Source: Bacteroidales bacterium (lineage in GTDB: Bacteria > Bacteroidota > Bacteroidia > Bacteroidales > P3). Taken from it: a stretch of DNA of 35,081 nt. Every line of letters starts with the position of its first letter. Within the stretch, counting starts at the first letter, position 1. This document shows positions 5,886 through 13,296 of the stretch, in pieces. Both the position numbers and the translations under genes were made by a program. The stretch is taken from positions 1 through 35,081 of the forward strand of contig JAFXAA010000026.1 of assembly GCA_017522105.1 (NCBI GenBank), in the 5' to 3' direction. The notes beneath the pieces were generated by a model, which did no database searches, was not told the DNA's origin, and was given only the letters and a program-made list of their open reading frames with translations.

Positions 5886-7424
5886 TTATCTTCCCCAACT
5901 GTCGCGGTCGAGCGAGCGATAGGTGATGGCTTCGCGCAGGTGGTCGGGGGTGATGTCGGGGGAGGCTTCGAGGTCGGCAATGGTACGGCTGACGCGCAGG
6001 ATGCGGTCGTAGGCGCGGGCGCTGAGGCCAAGACGGTTCATGGCCTGCTCCATGATGGTACGGCATTCGTCGGTCAGCATGCAGAACTGCCGCGTGAGCT
6101 TGCTGGTCATCTGGGCGTTGCAATGCACGCCGAGGTTGCCACGGAAGCGTTCGGTCTGGATGGCACGGGCGGCGAGCACACGCTCGCGGATGGAGGCGCT
6201 GCTCTCGGCGCGCCCCTCTTTGTTCAGCTGGCTCACCGGCACTGGCGTCACCTCGATGTGGAGGTCGATGCGGTCCATCAACGGGCCGCTGACCTTGTTC
6301 AGGTAGCGCTTGACGGCGCCGGCGGGGCAGGTGCACTCCACGGTGGGGTGGTTGTAGTAGCCGCAGGGGCAGGGGTTCATGGCCGCGATGAGCATGAACG
6401 ACGCGGGGTAGTCGATGGTCATCTTGGCGCGGCTGATGGTCACGCGACGCTCCTCCATGGGCTGGCGCAACACCTCGAGCACCGTGCGCTTGAACTCCGG
6501 CAGCTCGTCAAGGAAAAGCACACCGTTGTGCGCCAGGCTGATCTCGCCCGGCTTGGGGTTGGCGCCGCCGCCCACGAGGGCCACGTCGCTGATGGTGTGG
6601 TGCGGCGCGCGGAAGGGGCGCACGGCTATCAGCGAGTCTTCCTTGCGCATAAGGCCCGCCACAGAGTGTATCTGCGTCGTCTCCAGGCTCTCGCTCAGCG
6701 TCAGCGGCGGCAGGATGCCCGGCATGCGCTTGGCCAGCATACTCTTGCCGCTACCCGGAGGGCCTATCATGATGGCGTTGTGGCCACCGGCGGCGGCAAT
6801 CTCCAGGCACCGTTTGACGGTCTCCTGCCCTTTGACATCGGCGAAGTCATATTCGTAGGTGCTCAGCGACCGTGCGAACTCGGCGCGGGTGTCCACAACC
6901 GTCTGTGGGATGTCGGCGGTGCCGTTGAAGAAGTCGGCCACCTGCTTCAGGCTCTCGGCACCATAGACCTCCAGATTGTTCACTATGGCGGCCTCGCGGG
7001 CGTTGGCGGCAGGCACAATGATGCCCTTGCACTGGCGACGGCGCGCCTCGATGGCTATGGGCAGCACGCCCTTGATGGGGCGCAGGCTTCCGTCCAGACC
7101 CAGCTCGCCCATGATGACATACTTGTCAAAGTCGTCGGCCTTGACCATGCCAACGGCGCCCAGCACGCCCATGGCTATGCCGAGGTCGTAGGCGCTGCCC
7201 TCCTTCTTGAGGTCGGCAGGGGCCAGGTTGACGACAATATTCTGGTTGGGTATCTTGAAGTTCGACTCGAAGAAAGCCGACGCGATGCGCTGGCCGCTCT
7301 CCTTGACGGCGCTGTCAGGAAGGCCAACGATGGAGAAGCCAGCCCCCGGCGACACCGTCACCTCCACGGTGACCGTCACAGCGTTCACACCGATGATAGC
7401 ACTCCCGTATGTCTTGACTAGCAT
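5886..7424 (-). CDS. yifB: YifB family magnesium-chelatase-like AAA+ ATPase
   Basis: A 512-residue homologue of YifB/ComM. The family member ComM is a helicase that promotes branch migration during natural transformation; the role in Bacteroidota is not established. Residues 1-165 form the Lon-protease-like ChlI domain (including GLPDSAVKES), followed by the AAA+ Mg-chelatase core with Walker A GPPGSGKS at 221-228, and a C-terminal Mg-chelatase helical domain with Cys-rich NPCPCGYYNHP. The start is set at 7424 (MLVKTYG) rather than 7454, because the -7 promoter box (7452-7459) overlaps the upstream ATG and family members begin this way. Monocistronic, convergent with the DUF4954 gene. Confidence 0.92.
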   Translation of the reverse strand: MLVKTYGSAIIGVNAVTVTVEVTVSPGAGFSIVGLPDSAVKESGQRIASAFFESNFKIPNQNIVVNLAPADLKKEGSAYDLGIAMGVLGAVGMVKADDFDKYVIMGELGLDGSLRPIKGVLPIAIEARRRQCKGIIVPAANAREAAIVNNLEVYGAESLKQVADFFNGTADIPQTVVDTRAEFARSLSTYEYDFADVKGQETVKRCLEIAAAGGHNAIMIGPPGSGKSMLAKRMPGILPPLTLSESLETTQIHSVAGLMRKEDSLIAVRPFRAPHHTISDVALVGGGANPKPGEISLAHNGVLFLDELPEFKRTVLEVLRQPMEERRVTISRAKMTIDYPASFMLIAAMNPCPCGYYNHPTVECTCPAGAVKRYLNKVSGPLMDRIDLHIEVTPVPVSQLNKEGRAESSASIRERVLAARAIQTERFRGNLGVHCNAQMTSKLTRQFCMLTDECRTIMEQAMNRLGLSARAYDRILRVSRTIADLEASPDITPDHLREAITYRSLDRDSWGR

Positions 7425-7451
7425 AGTATCTCTGCGTTTAAAATGAAAGTG

Positions 7452-7481
7452 CAAAGATACTCATTATTTGCAATGTGACAA
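7452..7481 (-). promoter_or_regulatory. Bacteroidota-type promoter of yifB
   Basis: On the minus strand TATCTTTG (7459-7452) follows a TTG (7481-7479) by 22 nt. It overlaps the upstream candidate ATG at 7454 and therefore supports the start at 7424. Confidence 0.7.
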
Positions 7482-7494
7482 AATATTTTTTGAG

Positions 7495-9789
7495 TCAGCG
7501 CACCATGCCGTTGTCGTAGCCACCATTGTTGAGCGTCTTCTCGCCTTTGCGGAACTGACGGCCAAAGTCCATCTGCCAGGTGAGGCCAAGGACGAACATG
7601 TTGCCGTTGTCGGCCGTCCAGTGGGTGTGGCGGAAGGGGTGTATGGCGCTGAGGCCCTGCACCTCATAACTGTAGCCGTCGGGGTTGAGCGGACAGAGCC
7701 ACATGGCGGAGGCCGTGAGGCTTTTCCATCTATACTGCAAATAGACTTCTTGGGTCATCTCGTCTTTCGTATAGTCTTCGGCGAGCAGTTTCACTCGTGG
7801 CAGCAGTGTGAAATTGGCGCCGGCCACAACACCTTTCCAAAAAAATTGGACATTGATCTCGGCAGCAATGTTGTCACGCGTGTGGGAGAACTCCGGACCT
7901 TCTGAGACATAGTGGAAGTACACGCCTGCAAACGAGAGATTCAAGTGGTTCCAAAGGCCTTTGACACCTGTTTCCAAATAACCATAGGGCACATGCCATC
8001 GATCAGCTTCATAATAGCTGAGGACGAAGAGGTCACGCTCGGCATCATATCGGTAGCCGTCAAAGTGGGGATGGAAGATGTGCATCAATCCGGTATTAGC
8101 GATAGCGTAATAGCCCTTAGGATGAGTGTAGCGTAGCAGTAGACCAACTTGCAGCTGTTCGCTGGGCTGGAGGTCGGGGTTTCCCTGCTGGCCCTCAACG
8201 TCGTCGGTCTGCTGGAAGACGGGTGAGAGTGAAGCTAGAGTGGGCAGGATTGGTGTATATTGCACTGTGGCGGTGAGCGAAAGCTGCTGGATGATGCGCC
8301 ATTGCAGGCGGGCGGTGCTGAGGTTGCGCAGGTAGCGTTTGCTCTGCTCGCTGTCACTTACGTTGAAAAGCTTGGCGCCGGTGCCGATAGAATAGCCTAC
8401 ATTTGGACCTAATGAGCCCGTCAACTCGGCGTAAAGGTAGGCGTTGTCCTTAGTCATAGAGGTGGTGGTGCCGTAAAGTGTATAGTCGTTCTCGGCGAAG
8501 TTGTGCTGATATTGGAGGCCTGTCCGCAATTCGGCCTTGCTCAGGCGCTTGCTGTAGACACCTTCGGCGCTGAGGGCGTATCCGTGGCCGTCGACGTCGG
8601 TGGCATAGGTTGCAGGTGCGAGCCCCCCGGCGCTGTAGGTGAGCGTGTTGTCATAGCGGTTGGTGGAATATTCGCCCACCACGTTCAGCTCCACCTTCTG
8701 TCCGTAGGGCATTCGATAGGTAAAGAAGAGGTCAAGGCTGGGGAGGTTGTCGCGTTGATGCTGCAATTCCTCAAGAGACTGCTCGGAGGTGACACCGCGG
8801 TCGGTCTCGGTCATAGTGCCATAGGCGCTAAGGGTCTTGGTTAAGTAATTGTCTTTGATTGCGGCTACAAACATGGTGCTGTCGTCGTGTTGGTAGGTGT
8901 ATTCGGCGGTCAACTCGTGGGTGATGTACCAGAACGGCATGTTGGTGCGCTGGCTGCGGGTGACGGTGCGTGCCGAGTCGAGGTAGCTGTCCTCCAGTTC
9001 GTAGGGCACATTGTGATAGTTGCGGTAGCCGAGGGTGTATTCCAGCGAAAACTCGCTCTTGCCCACGTGGTAGCTACCCTGCAGGTAGCCGTTGGCAAAG
9101 CCCGTGGTGAACGCCGTGTTTCCATTAGCCACAATGCTACCGCCATCCTCACGTTCTTTTAGTATTATATTGATGATACCCGAAGCGCCGCGGTCCAAAT
9201 ATCGTATGCCTGGGTTGTTACTGTATTCCACACGCTTTATATGTTCGGCGCGCAGGTTTGCCAACCGTGCCACAGGCACCTCCTTGCCGTTGATTTGCAG
9301 TATAGCCAAGCCTCCGTCCACGGTGATGCTCTGCAACGCCACATCCACCTTCAGGCCTGGCAACCCAAGCATGTCGAGTAGCACCAGCGTCCGTCCGGCG
9401 GCTTCCACCTCCTCGGGCTTGGGCAGCACCACGTAGCGGTCCACCTCCTCGGTGGTGCGGCTGGCAGTAATTTCCACCTCACGCAGCTGCATACGGTTCA
9501 TCGTCAGCACGCCGAGGTCGTCGCCAGCCGTGCAGCGTACCGCCAGCCGCTCAAGGCCCACATACGAGGCTTCCAGCCTGTAGGTGCCATTCGGAACCTC
9601 GACGCTGAAAGAGCCGTCTTCACCCGTGGTTGTGCCCGCTTGGTGCGCAGGCGGCTCGCCTGCGAAAAGTACCACGTTGGCGAAAGCCACAGGTTGCCCG
9701 CCGTCATCGACCAGACGGCCGGTAATGGTTTGAGCGAATGCGTTCACGCCAGTCAATGCGAGCGCGAGGGTAAACAGGATTCTCTTCAT
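7495..9789 (-). CDS. Outer membrane beta-barrel protein with carboxypeptidase-regulatory-like domain
   Basis: A 764-residue exported protein. The start at 9789 gives a clean signal peptide (MKRILFTLALALTGVNAFAQ); an ATG at 9828 would add 13 residues. Residues about 21-110 are a carboxypeptidase-D regulatory-like beta-sandwich (ITGRLVDDGGQPVAFANV), followed by a plug-like region (about 125-215, with LLDMLGLPGLKV and GASGIINIILKE) and a long C-terminal barrel with alternating aromatic strands. This architecture matches the TonB-dependent-receptor-related outer membrane beta-barrel family of Bacteroidota; no clear TonB box is seen. Substrate is unknown. It has the same unusual promoter as the nearby ECF sigma gene (10344-10847), so it is probably a target of that sigma factor. 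Confidence 0.85.
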   Translation of the reverse strand: MKRILFTLALALTGVNAFAQTITGRLVDDGGQPVAFANVVLFAGEPPAHQAGTTTGEDGSFSVEVPNGTYRLEASYVGLERLAVRCTAGDDLGVLTMNRMQLREVEITASRTTEEVDRYVVLPKPEEVEAAGRTLVLLDMLGLPGLKVDVALQSITVDGGLAILQINGKEVPVARLANLRAEHIKRVEYSNNPGIRYLDRGASGIINIILKEREDGGSIVANGNTAFTTGFANGYLQGSYHVGKSEFSLEYTLGYRNYHNVPYELEDSYLDSARTVTRSQRTNMPFWYITHELTAEYTYQHDDSTMFVAAIKDNYLTKTLSAYGTMTETDRGVTSEQSLEELQHQRDNLPSLDLFFTYRMPYGQKVELNVVGEYSTNRYDNTLTYSAGGLAPATYATDVDGHGYALSAEGVYSKRLSKAELRTGLQYQHNFAENDYTLYGTTTSMTKDNAYLYAELTGSLGPNVGYSIGTGAKLFNVSDSEQSKRYLRNLSTARLQWRIIQQLSLTATVQYTPILPTLASLSPVFQQTDDVEGQQGNPDLQPSEQLQVGLLLRYTHPKGYYAIANTGLMHIFHPHFDGYRYDAERDLFVLSYYEADRWHVPYGYLETGVKGLWNHLNLSFAGVYFHYVSEGPEFSHTRDNIAAEINVQFFWKGVVAGANFTLLPRVKLLAEDYTKDEMTQEVYLQYRWKSLTASAMWLCPLNPDGYSYEVQGLSAIHPFRHTHWTADNGNMFVLGLTWQMDFGRQFRKGEKTLNNGGYDNGMVR

Positions 9790-9810
9790 AAATGGTTGTC
9801 CGTTTACCAA

Positions 9811-9841
9811 TATAATACGCAAAAACACCTCCGAATCTTAC
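9811..9841 (-). promoter_or_regulatory. Probable ECF-sigma promoter of the barrel gene
   Basis: On the minus strand GTAAGATT (9841-9834), a 15-nt spacer, then GTATTATA (9818-9811). The same two blocks with the same spacer stand before the ECF sigma gene at 10855-10885, and 18 consecutive bases around the -10 block are identical at the two sites. Its spacing is unlike the TTG/TAnnTTTG promoters of the housekeeping genes. The start codon (9789) is 21 nt downstream. Confidence 0.7.
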
Positions 9842-9892
9842 GACAGAGGCGTTTTTTCCAAAAATTTTACACGTATTAATGAAGTTTCTTGC

Positions 9893-10360
9893 TTACTTTT
9901 TCTCACTGCTGACAATTTCCTTACCATTGATGCGTACACCACCAGCTCCAATCACAATACTGCCTGTCTCCTCGTCGTCACCTCCAATGATACGGACTCC
10001 ATTCTCATCAATGTCGATGCTGCCCCACTCTCCATCTTCACTTCCGCTGATGTGGACACCCTGCCCGCCGATGTCAATGCCTATGGGTTTCTTTCTGGTT
10101 GTGGGTTTTGGAGTTGATTTGGCGGGTTGTGAAACTGTTGTGTCGTGAACCGGTATAGAGTCTTTGACGTAGATATACTTCACTGTCTCACGACGCCAAG
10201 GGAAGAAGACCTGCAGCAGCACGGCAGCGGCTACGACCACCACGCCCAGTGCCACGCGCAGCCAACGGCGGCGACGGCGTTGCTCGCGTTCGCGGCGGTC
10301 CATCCACTCGCCCAGGCCCTCGGTCATCATCCGTAGCTGTTCTTTATAGTCCTGTTCCAT
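9893..10360 (-). CDS. Single-pass membrane protein, probable anti-sigma partner with beta-repeat tail
   Basis: A 155-residue protein of unknown family. Residues 1-33 are charged and very Arg-rich, 34-54 form one transmembrane helix, and the rest should be periplasmic. The tail contains three tandem repeats of about 20 residues (93-112, 113-132, 133-148) with the pattern G-S-I-x-I-x(3)-G-V-R-I-x-G. The start overlaps the end of the upstream ECF sigma gene by 17 bp, so the two are co-transcribed and probably translationally coupled. Position, topology and size suggest a membrane regulator of that sigma factor, but no known anti-sigma domain (such as the zinc-binding HxxxCxxC motif) is present. 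The anti-sigma role is inference. Confidence 0.7.
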   Translation of the reverse strand: MEQDYKEQLRMMTEGLGEWMDRREREQRRRRRWLRVALGVVVVAAAVLLQVFFPWRRETVKYIYVKDSIPVHDTTVSQPAKSTPKPTTRKKPIGIDIGGQGVHISGSEDGEWGSIDIDENGVRIIGGDDEETGSIVIGAGGVRINGKEIVSSEKK

Positions 10361-10847
10361 AACGCCTCCGCAGTTTGGTTATTATTCTGTTGATGCGCAC
10401 ATAGACGGCGTTGCGCTCCATCTTGAACTCGTCGGCAATCTCCTGCGCGTCGTAGCCTTCAAGGCGCATGCGCAAGAGCCGCTCCTCGTCGTCGGAGAGT
10501 GTTGACATCAGGTCGTCGATGCTCTCGGCGTAGTCGACATGGGTGTCGGGCAGCGTGTTGACGAGCGCCGGAGTGAGCCGTTCTGGCTCGGACTCCACGC
10601 GGCGGTAGAGGTCGACCAGCACGGATTGTGTGACGCGTTTCAGCCACGCCCGCTGCATCAGCTCCGGCGCATTGATTTTCAATTGGTCGAAGCGCAGCCA
10701 GAGCGCTATCCACACCTCCTGCACCATGTCCTCGCAGGCTGCGCGGTTGCCCTTGGCAAAGCGGTAGCAGGTGCGCCACACCGTCTCGCGGTGCCGCTCG
10801 ATGAAGGCACAGTATGCGTCGTATTGTTGTCTGCTTCGGTCTGCCAT
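10344..10847 (-). CDS. ECF-type RNA polymerase sigma factor (first system)
   Basis: A 167-residue sigma-70 family protein with only regions 2 and 4, as in ECF sigma factors. Region 2 spans about residues 15-80, with the core-binding EDMVQEVWIALW at 39-50. Region 4 spans about 110-165 and ends in a helix-turn-helix (YDAQEIADEFKMERNAVYVRINR). A candidate promoter at 10855-10885 lies so close to the ATG that the transcript would be leaderless or nearly so. The same promoter precedes the barrel gene 7495-9789, which suggests autoregulation plus one nearby target. The downstream overlapping gene encodes a one-TM protein likely to control its activity. Confidence 0.9.
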   Translation of the reverse strand: MADRSRQQYDAYCAFIERHRETVWRTCYRFAKGNRAACEDMVQEVWIALWLRFDQLKINAPELMQRAWLKRVTQSVLVDLYRRVESEPERLTPALVNTLPDTHVDYAESIDDLMSTLSDDEERLLRMRLEGYDAQEIADEFKMERNAVYVRINRIITKLRRRYGTGL

Positions 10848-10854
10848 ACGTCAA

Positions 10855-10885
10855 TATAATACGCAAAAAGGAGCGCAAATCTTAC
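10855..10885 (-). promoter_or_regulatory. Probable autoregulatory ECF promoter
   Basis: On the minus strand GTAAGATT (10885-10878), a 15-nt spacer, then GTATTATA (10862-10855); the stretch TTTTTGCGTATTATATTG is identical to that at the barrel gene. Only 7 nt separate the -10 block from the ATG at 10847, so transcription should start at or next to the start codon. Confidence 0.7.
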
Positions 10886-10946
10886 ATCAATGTGCATTTT
10901 TTTCAAGTTGCAAATATACATATTTTAGGGCAATCGGCAAAAAAAT

Positions 10947-10977
10947 TTGGCCATGTGGCAGAATATGTGTATCTTTG
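10947..10977 (+). promoter_or_regulatory. Bacteroidota-type promoter of the superoxide dismutase gene
   Basis: TTG at 10947-10949 and TATCTTTG at 10970-10977 are 23 nt apart, start to start. The SOD ATG is 32 nt further on. No clear OxyR-type or Fur-type palindrome was recognised. Confidence 0.6.
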
Positions 10978-11009
10978 CAGCCAGTATTAACAATTAAATA
11001 TAGACAATT

Positions 11010-11600
11010 ATGAAAGACATCATGCCCGTCAATGGCCAGTTCGCCATGCCCGCCCTGCCCTACGAGGCGCTGGGCGACGTCATCAGCCAGCAGACCCTCT
11101 CGTTCCACCACGGCAAGCACCTCAAGGCCTATGTGGACAATCTCAACAAGCTCCTGCCCGGCAGCGGCCTCGAAGGCCTCGCGCTGCAGGAGGTGGTGCG
11201 CCGCAGCGAAGGCGGCCTGTTCAACAATGCCGGCCAGGTGCTCAACCACACCATGTATTTCGAGCAGTTCAGCCCCGCGGCCCGTCCCATGAGCGCCGCT
11301 TTCGCCGCCAGACTCGACAAGGACTTCGGCAGCGTGGAGGCATTCAAGAAGGAGTTCGAGCAGAAGGGCGCCACCCTTTTCGGCAGCGGCTGGGTGTGGC
11401 TCAGCGCCGACAAGGAGGGCAAGCTGGTCATCACGCAGCAGAAGAATGCCGAGAACCCCGTCACCGCCGGCCTCACGCCCCTGCTGACCTTCGACGTGTG
11501 GGAGCACGCCTACTACCTCGACTACCAGAACCGCCGCGCCGACTACCTCGCCGCCCTCTGGCAACTCGTCGACTGGCCCGTAGTTGAGAGTCGGTTGTGA
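11010..11600 (+). CDS. sodB: Superoxide dismutase, Fe/Mn family (Fe type or cambialistic)
   Basis: Converts superoxide to hydrogen peroxide and oxygen in the cytoplasm. The 196-residue length is normal. The four metal ligands are visible: His33 (in FHHGKH), His80 (in QVLNH), Asp162 and His166 (in DVWEHAYY). Gln76 in the NNAGQVLNH segment is the outer-sphere Gln position typical of iron enzymes and of the cambialistic enzymes of related anaerobes, so metal use cannot be fixed from sequence alone. No signal peptide. It is monocistronic with its own promoter and a hairpin terminator at 11609-11635, which it shares with the convergent gpmA. Confidence 0.94.
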   Translation: MKDIMPVNGQFAMPALPYEALGDVISQQTLSFHHGKHLKAYVDNLNKLLPGSGLEGLALQEVVRRSEGGLFNNAGQVLNHTMYFEQFSPAARPMSAAFAARLDKDFGSVEAFKKEFEQKGATLFGSGWVWLSADKEGKLVITQQKNAENPVTAGLTPLLTFDVWEHAYYLDYQNRRADYLAALWQLVDWPVVESRL

Positions 11601-11608
11601 GAAAAACG

Positions 11609-11635
11609 TAAGGGGTGACTAACGGTCACCCCTTA
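11609..11635. terminator. Hairpin terminator between sodB and gpmA
   Basis: Arms taaggggtgac (11609-11619) and gtcacccctta (11625-11635) are perfectly complementary over 11 bp with a 5-nt loop. It lies between convergent stop codons and probably serves both directions; the T tract after it is weak on the plus strand. Confidence 0.75.
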
Positions 11636-11668
11636 TTGTTCATGCATTCAATACTTGATTGACAGCAG

Positions 11669-12415
11669 TCACTTCTTCTTTGCCTGGTTGGCCACACTCT
11701 GCATCTTGGCGGCAATAACCTCGGGGTCGCCGAGGAATTTGTCCTCAACAAGGTTCATCTTCTCGTCGAAGGTGAATACATAAGGTACTGCCGTCGGCAG
11801 ATTGAATTTGATAATCTCCTCGTTGCTCATGCCCTTCAGCTCCTTTACGATGCCACGAAGCGAATTGCCGTGGGCAACAACCATTAGGGTGTTGCGGTTC
11901 TCGAAAGCCGGCATGATGGTGCCACGATAGTAAGGCATAAGGCGTTCAATAGTGTCCTTGAGGCTCTCCGTGAACGGTATGAGGTTGTCTGGGATTTCGT
12001 TGTAGCGTGGGTCCATGCGTGGGCTACGCTCATCGTGCATGTCAAGCGCCGGAGGCCGAACATCAAAGGCGCGACGCCACAACAGCACCTGCTCGTCGCC
12101 GTATTTGGCAGCAGTGTCTGCCTTGTTGAGACCCTGGATGGCGCCATAGCTCTTCTCATTGAGGCGCCAGCTTTTCTGCACAGGCAGCCAATCCATATCC
12201 ATGGCATCGAGCATCTGGTTGAGGGTCTTCACCGCACGCTTCAAGTAGCTCGTGAAACACAGTTCCGGGCGGTATCCGTCAGCCTTCAGCAGCTTGCCGG
12301 CCTCCCACGCCTCCTTCATGCCGGCCTCCGTGAGGTCTACATCCGTCCAGCCGGTGAACAGATTGAGCTTGTTCCACGCACTCTCGCCGTGACGAACCAA
12401 AATCAGTGTTTTCAT
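11669..12415 (-). CDS. gpmA: 2,3-bisphosphoglycerate-dependent phosphoglycerate mutase
   Basis: Interconverts 3- and 2-phosphoglycerate in glycolysis and gluconeogenesis. The 248-residue length is standard. The catalytic phospho-His motif LVRHGESAWN is at residues 6-15, followed by the family-specific LFTGWTDVDLTEAG. A second catalytic His lies in VVAHGNSLRG near residue 180. The start overlaps the stop of lgt by 4 bp (ATGA type), so it is the last gene of the zapA-rny-lgt-gpmA train. The C-terminal extension seen in Bacteroidota members (IAAKMQSVANQAKKK) is present. Confidence 0.95.
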   Translation of the reverse strand: MKTLILVRHGESAWNKLNLFTGWTDVDLTEAGMKEAWEAGKLLKADGYRPELCFTSYLKRAVKTLNQMLDAMDMDWLPVQKSWRLNEKSYGAIQGLNKADTAAKYGDEQVLLWRRAFDVRPPALDMHDERSPRMDPRYNEIPDNLIPFTESLKDTIERLMPYYRGTIMPAFENRNTLMVVAHGNSLRGIVKELKGMSNEEIIKFNLPTAVPYVFTFDEKMNLVEDKFLGDPEVIAAKMQSVANQAKKK

Positions 12416-13293
12416 TTCTTCTTTTTCTTTGTTGTGTCGTTAAACTTTACTTTCTCGCCCTTCGGGAACGGTCCCTGCGGCAACTTCTCCTTGTAGGCAA
12501 GCCATGCAAGGACCAAGCCGCCGATGATGAACGGCACGCTGAGCAACTGGCCCATATTGAGCACCATGCCTGCCTCAAAGTCCACCTGGTCGTTCTTCAC
12601 GAACTCTATCAGCAGCCTCACGCCGAACAGCGCCACCAGCCACCAGCCGAAGATCGTGCCCGTCTTGAACTGGCCTTTCTTTCTGGCATAATACCACAGG
12701 CTGACGCCGAAGATAAGGAAATAGCTCAAACTCTCATAGAGTTGTGTGGGGTGTTTGGCCACCGTCTCACCATTGCGCTCAAAGACAAAGCCCCACGGCA
12801 TAGAGGTCTCCACACCGTAGATCTCGCTGTTGAAAAGGTTGCCCAGACGGACAAAAGCACCGCCAAGGGCGACAACAATTACCAGCCTGTCAAGGAACCA
12901 CCATATATTGAGCCCATACTTGCGCTGGTAGAGCCACAGCCCTATCAGGATGCCCAGTGCGGCACCATGGCTCGCCAGCCCCTGGAAACCCGTGTAGTGT
13001 CCGTTCTGGAACGGCCACACAATCTCCACCCAGTGCTCCGAGGTCAGGAAATAGTCGGGCTCATAGAACAAGCAGTGTCCCAGGCGTGCCCCGATGAGGA
13101 TGGCGAGGAATATATAAAGGAACAGGCTGCCAAGGTAGTCCTCTCTTACATTCTCCTGCTTGAACATACGCTCTATTATATAGTAGCCCAGCAGGAAAGC
13201 GACAAGGAAACCCAACGAATACCAACGCAAGCCAAAAGAACCTATGTTGATAATCACAGGGTCAACGTTCCAATGTATAGCCAGCGGAGACAT
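12412..13293 (-). CDS. lgt: Phosphatidylglycerol--prolipoprotein diacylglyceryl transferase
   Basis: Inner-membrane enzyme that transfers diacylglycerol to the lipobox Cys of prolipoproteins, the first step of lipoprotein maturation. The 293-residue protein has about seven predicted membrane helices. Family motifs are visible: the GARLGHCLFYEP segment near 62-73, the Lgt signature around RLGNLFNSEIYG near 147-158, and HPTQLYES near 180-187. The C-terminus ends in a short Lys-rich cytoplasmic tail. It starts 3 bp after rny stops and overlaps gpmA by 4 bp. Its substrates probably include the two lipoproteins encoded at 16433-17930. Confidence 0.95.
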   Translation of the reverse strand: MSPLAIHWNVDPVIINIGSFGLRWYSLGFLVAFLLGYYIIERMFKQENVREDYLGSLFLYIFLAILIGARLGHCLFYEPDYFLTSEHWVEIVWPFQNGHYTGFQGLASHGAALGILIGLWLYQRKYGLNIWWFLDRLVIVVALGGAFVRLGNLFNSEIYGVETSMPWGFVFERNGETVAKHPTQLYESLSYFLIFGVSLWYYARKKGQFKTGTIFGWWLVALFGVRLLIEFVKNDQVDFEAGMVLNMGQLLSVPFIIGGLVLAWLAYKEKLPQGPFPKGEKVKFNDTTKKKKK

Positions 13294-13296
13294 ATC

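Noticed and set aside
7424-7454. Upstream start of yifB at 7454
   Set aside because: The -7 promoter box overlaps this ATG, and the extra ten residues (MHFHFKRRDT) do not belong to the family N-terminus.
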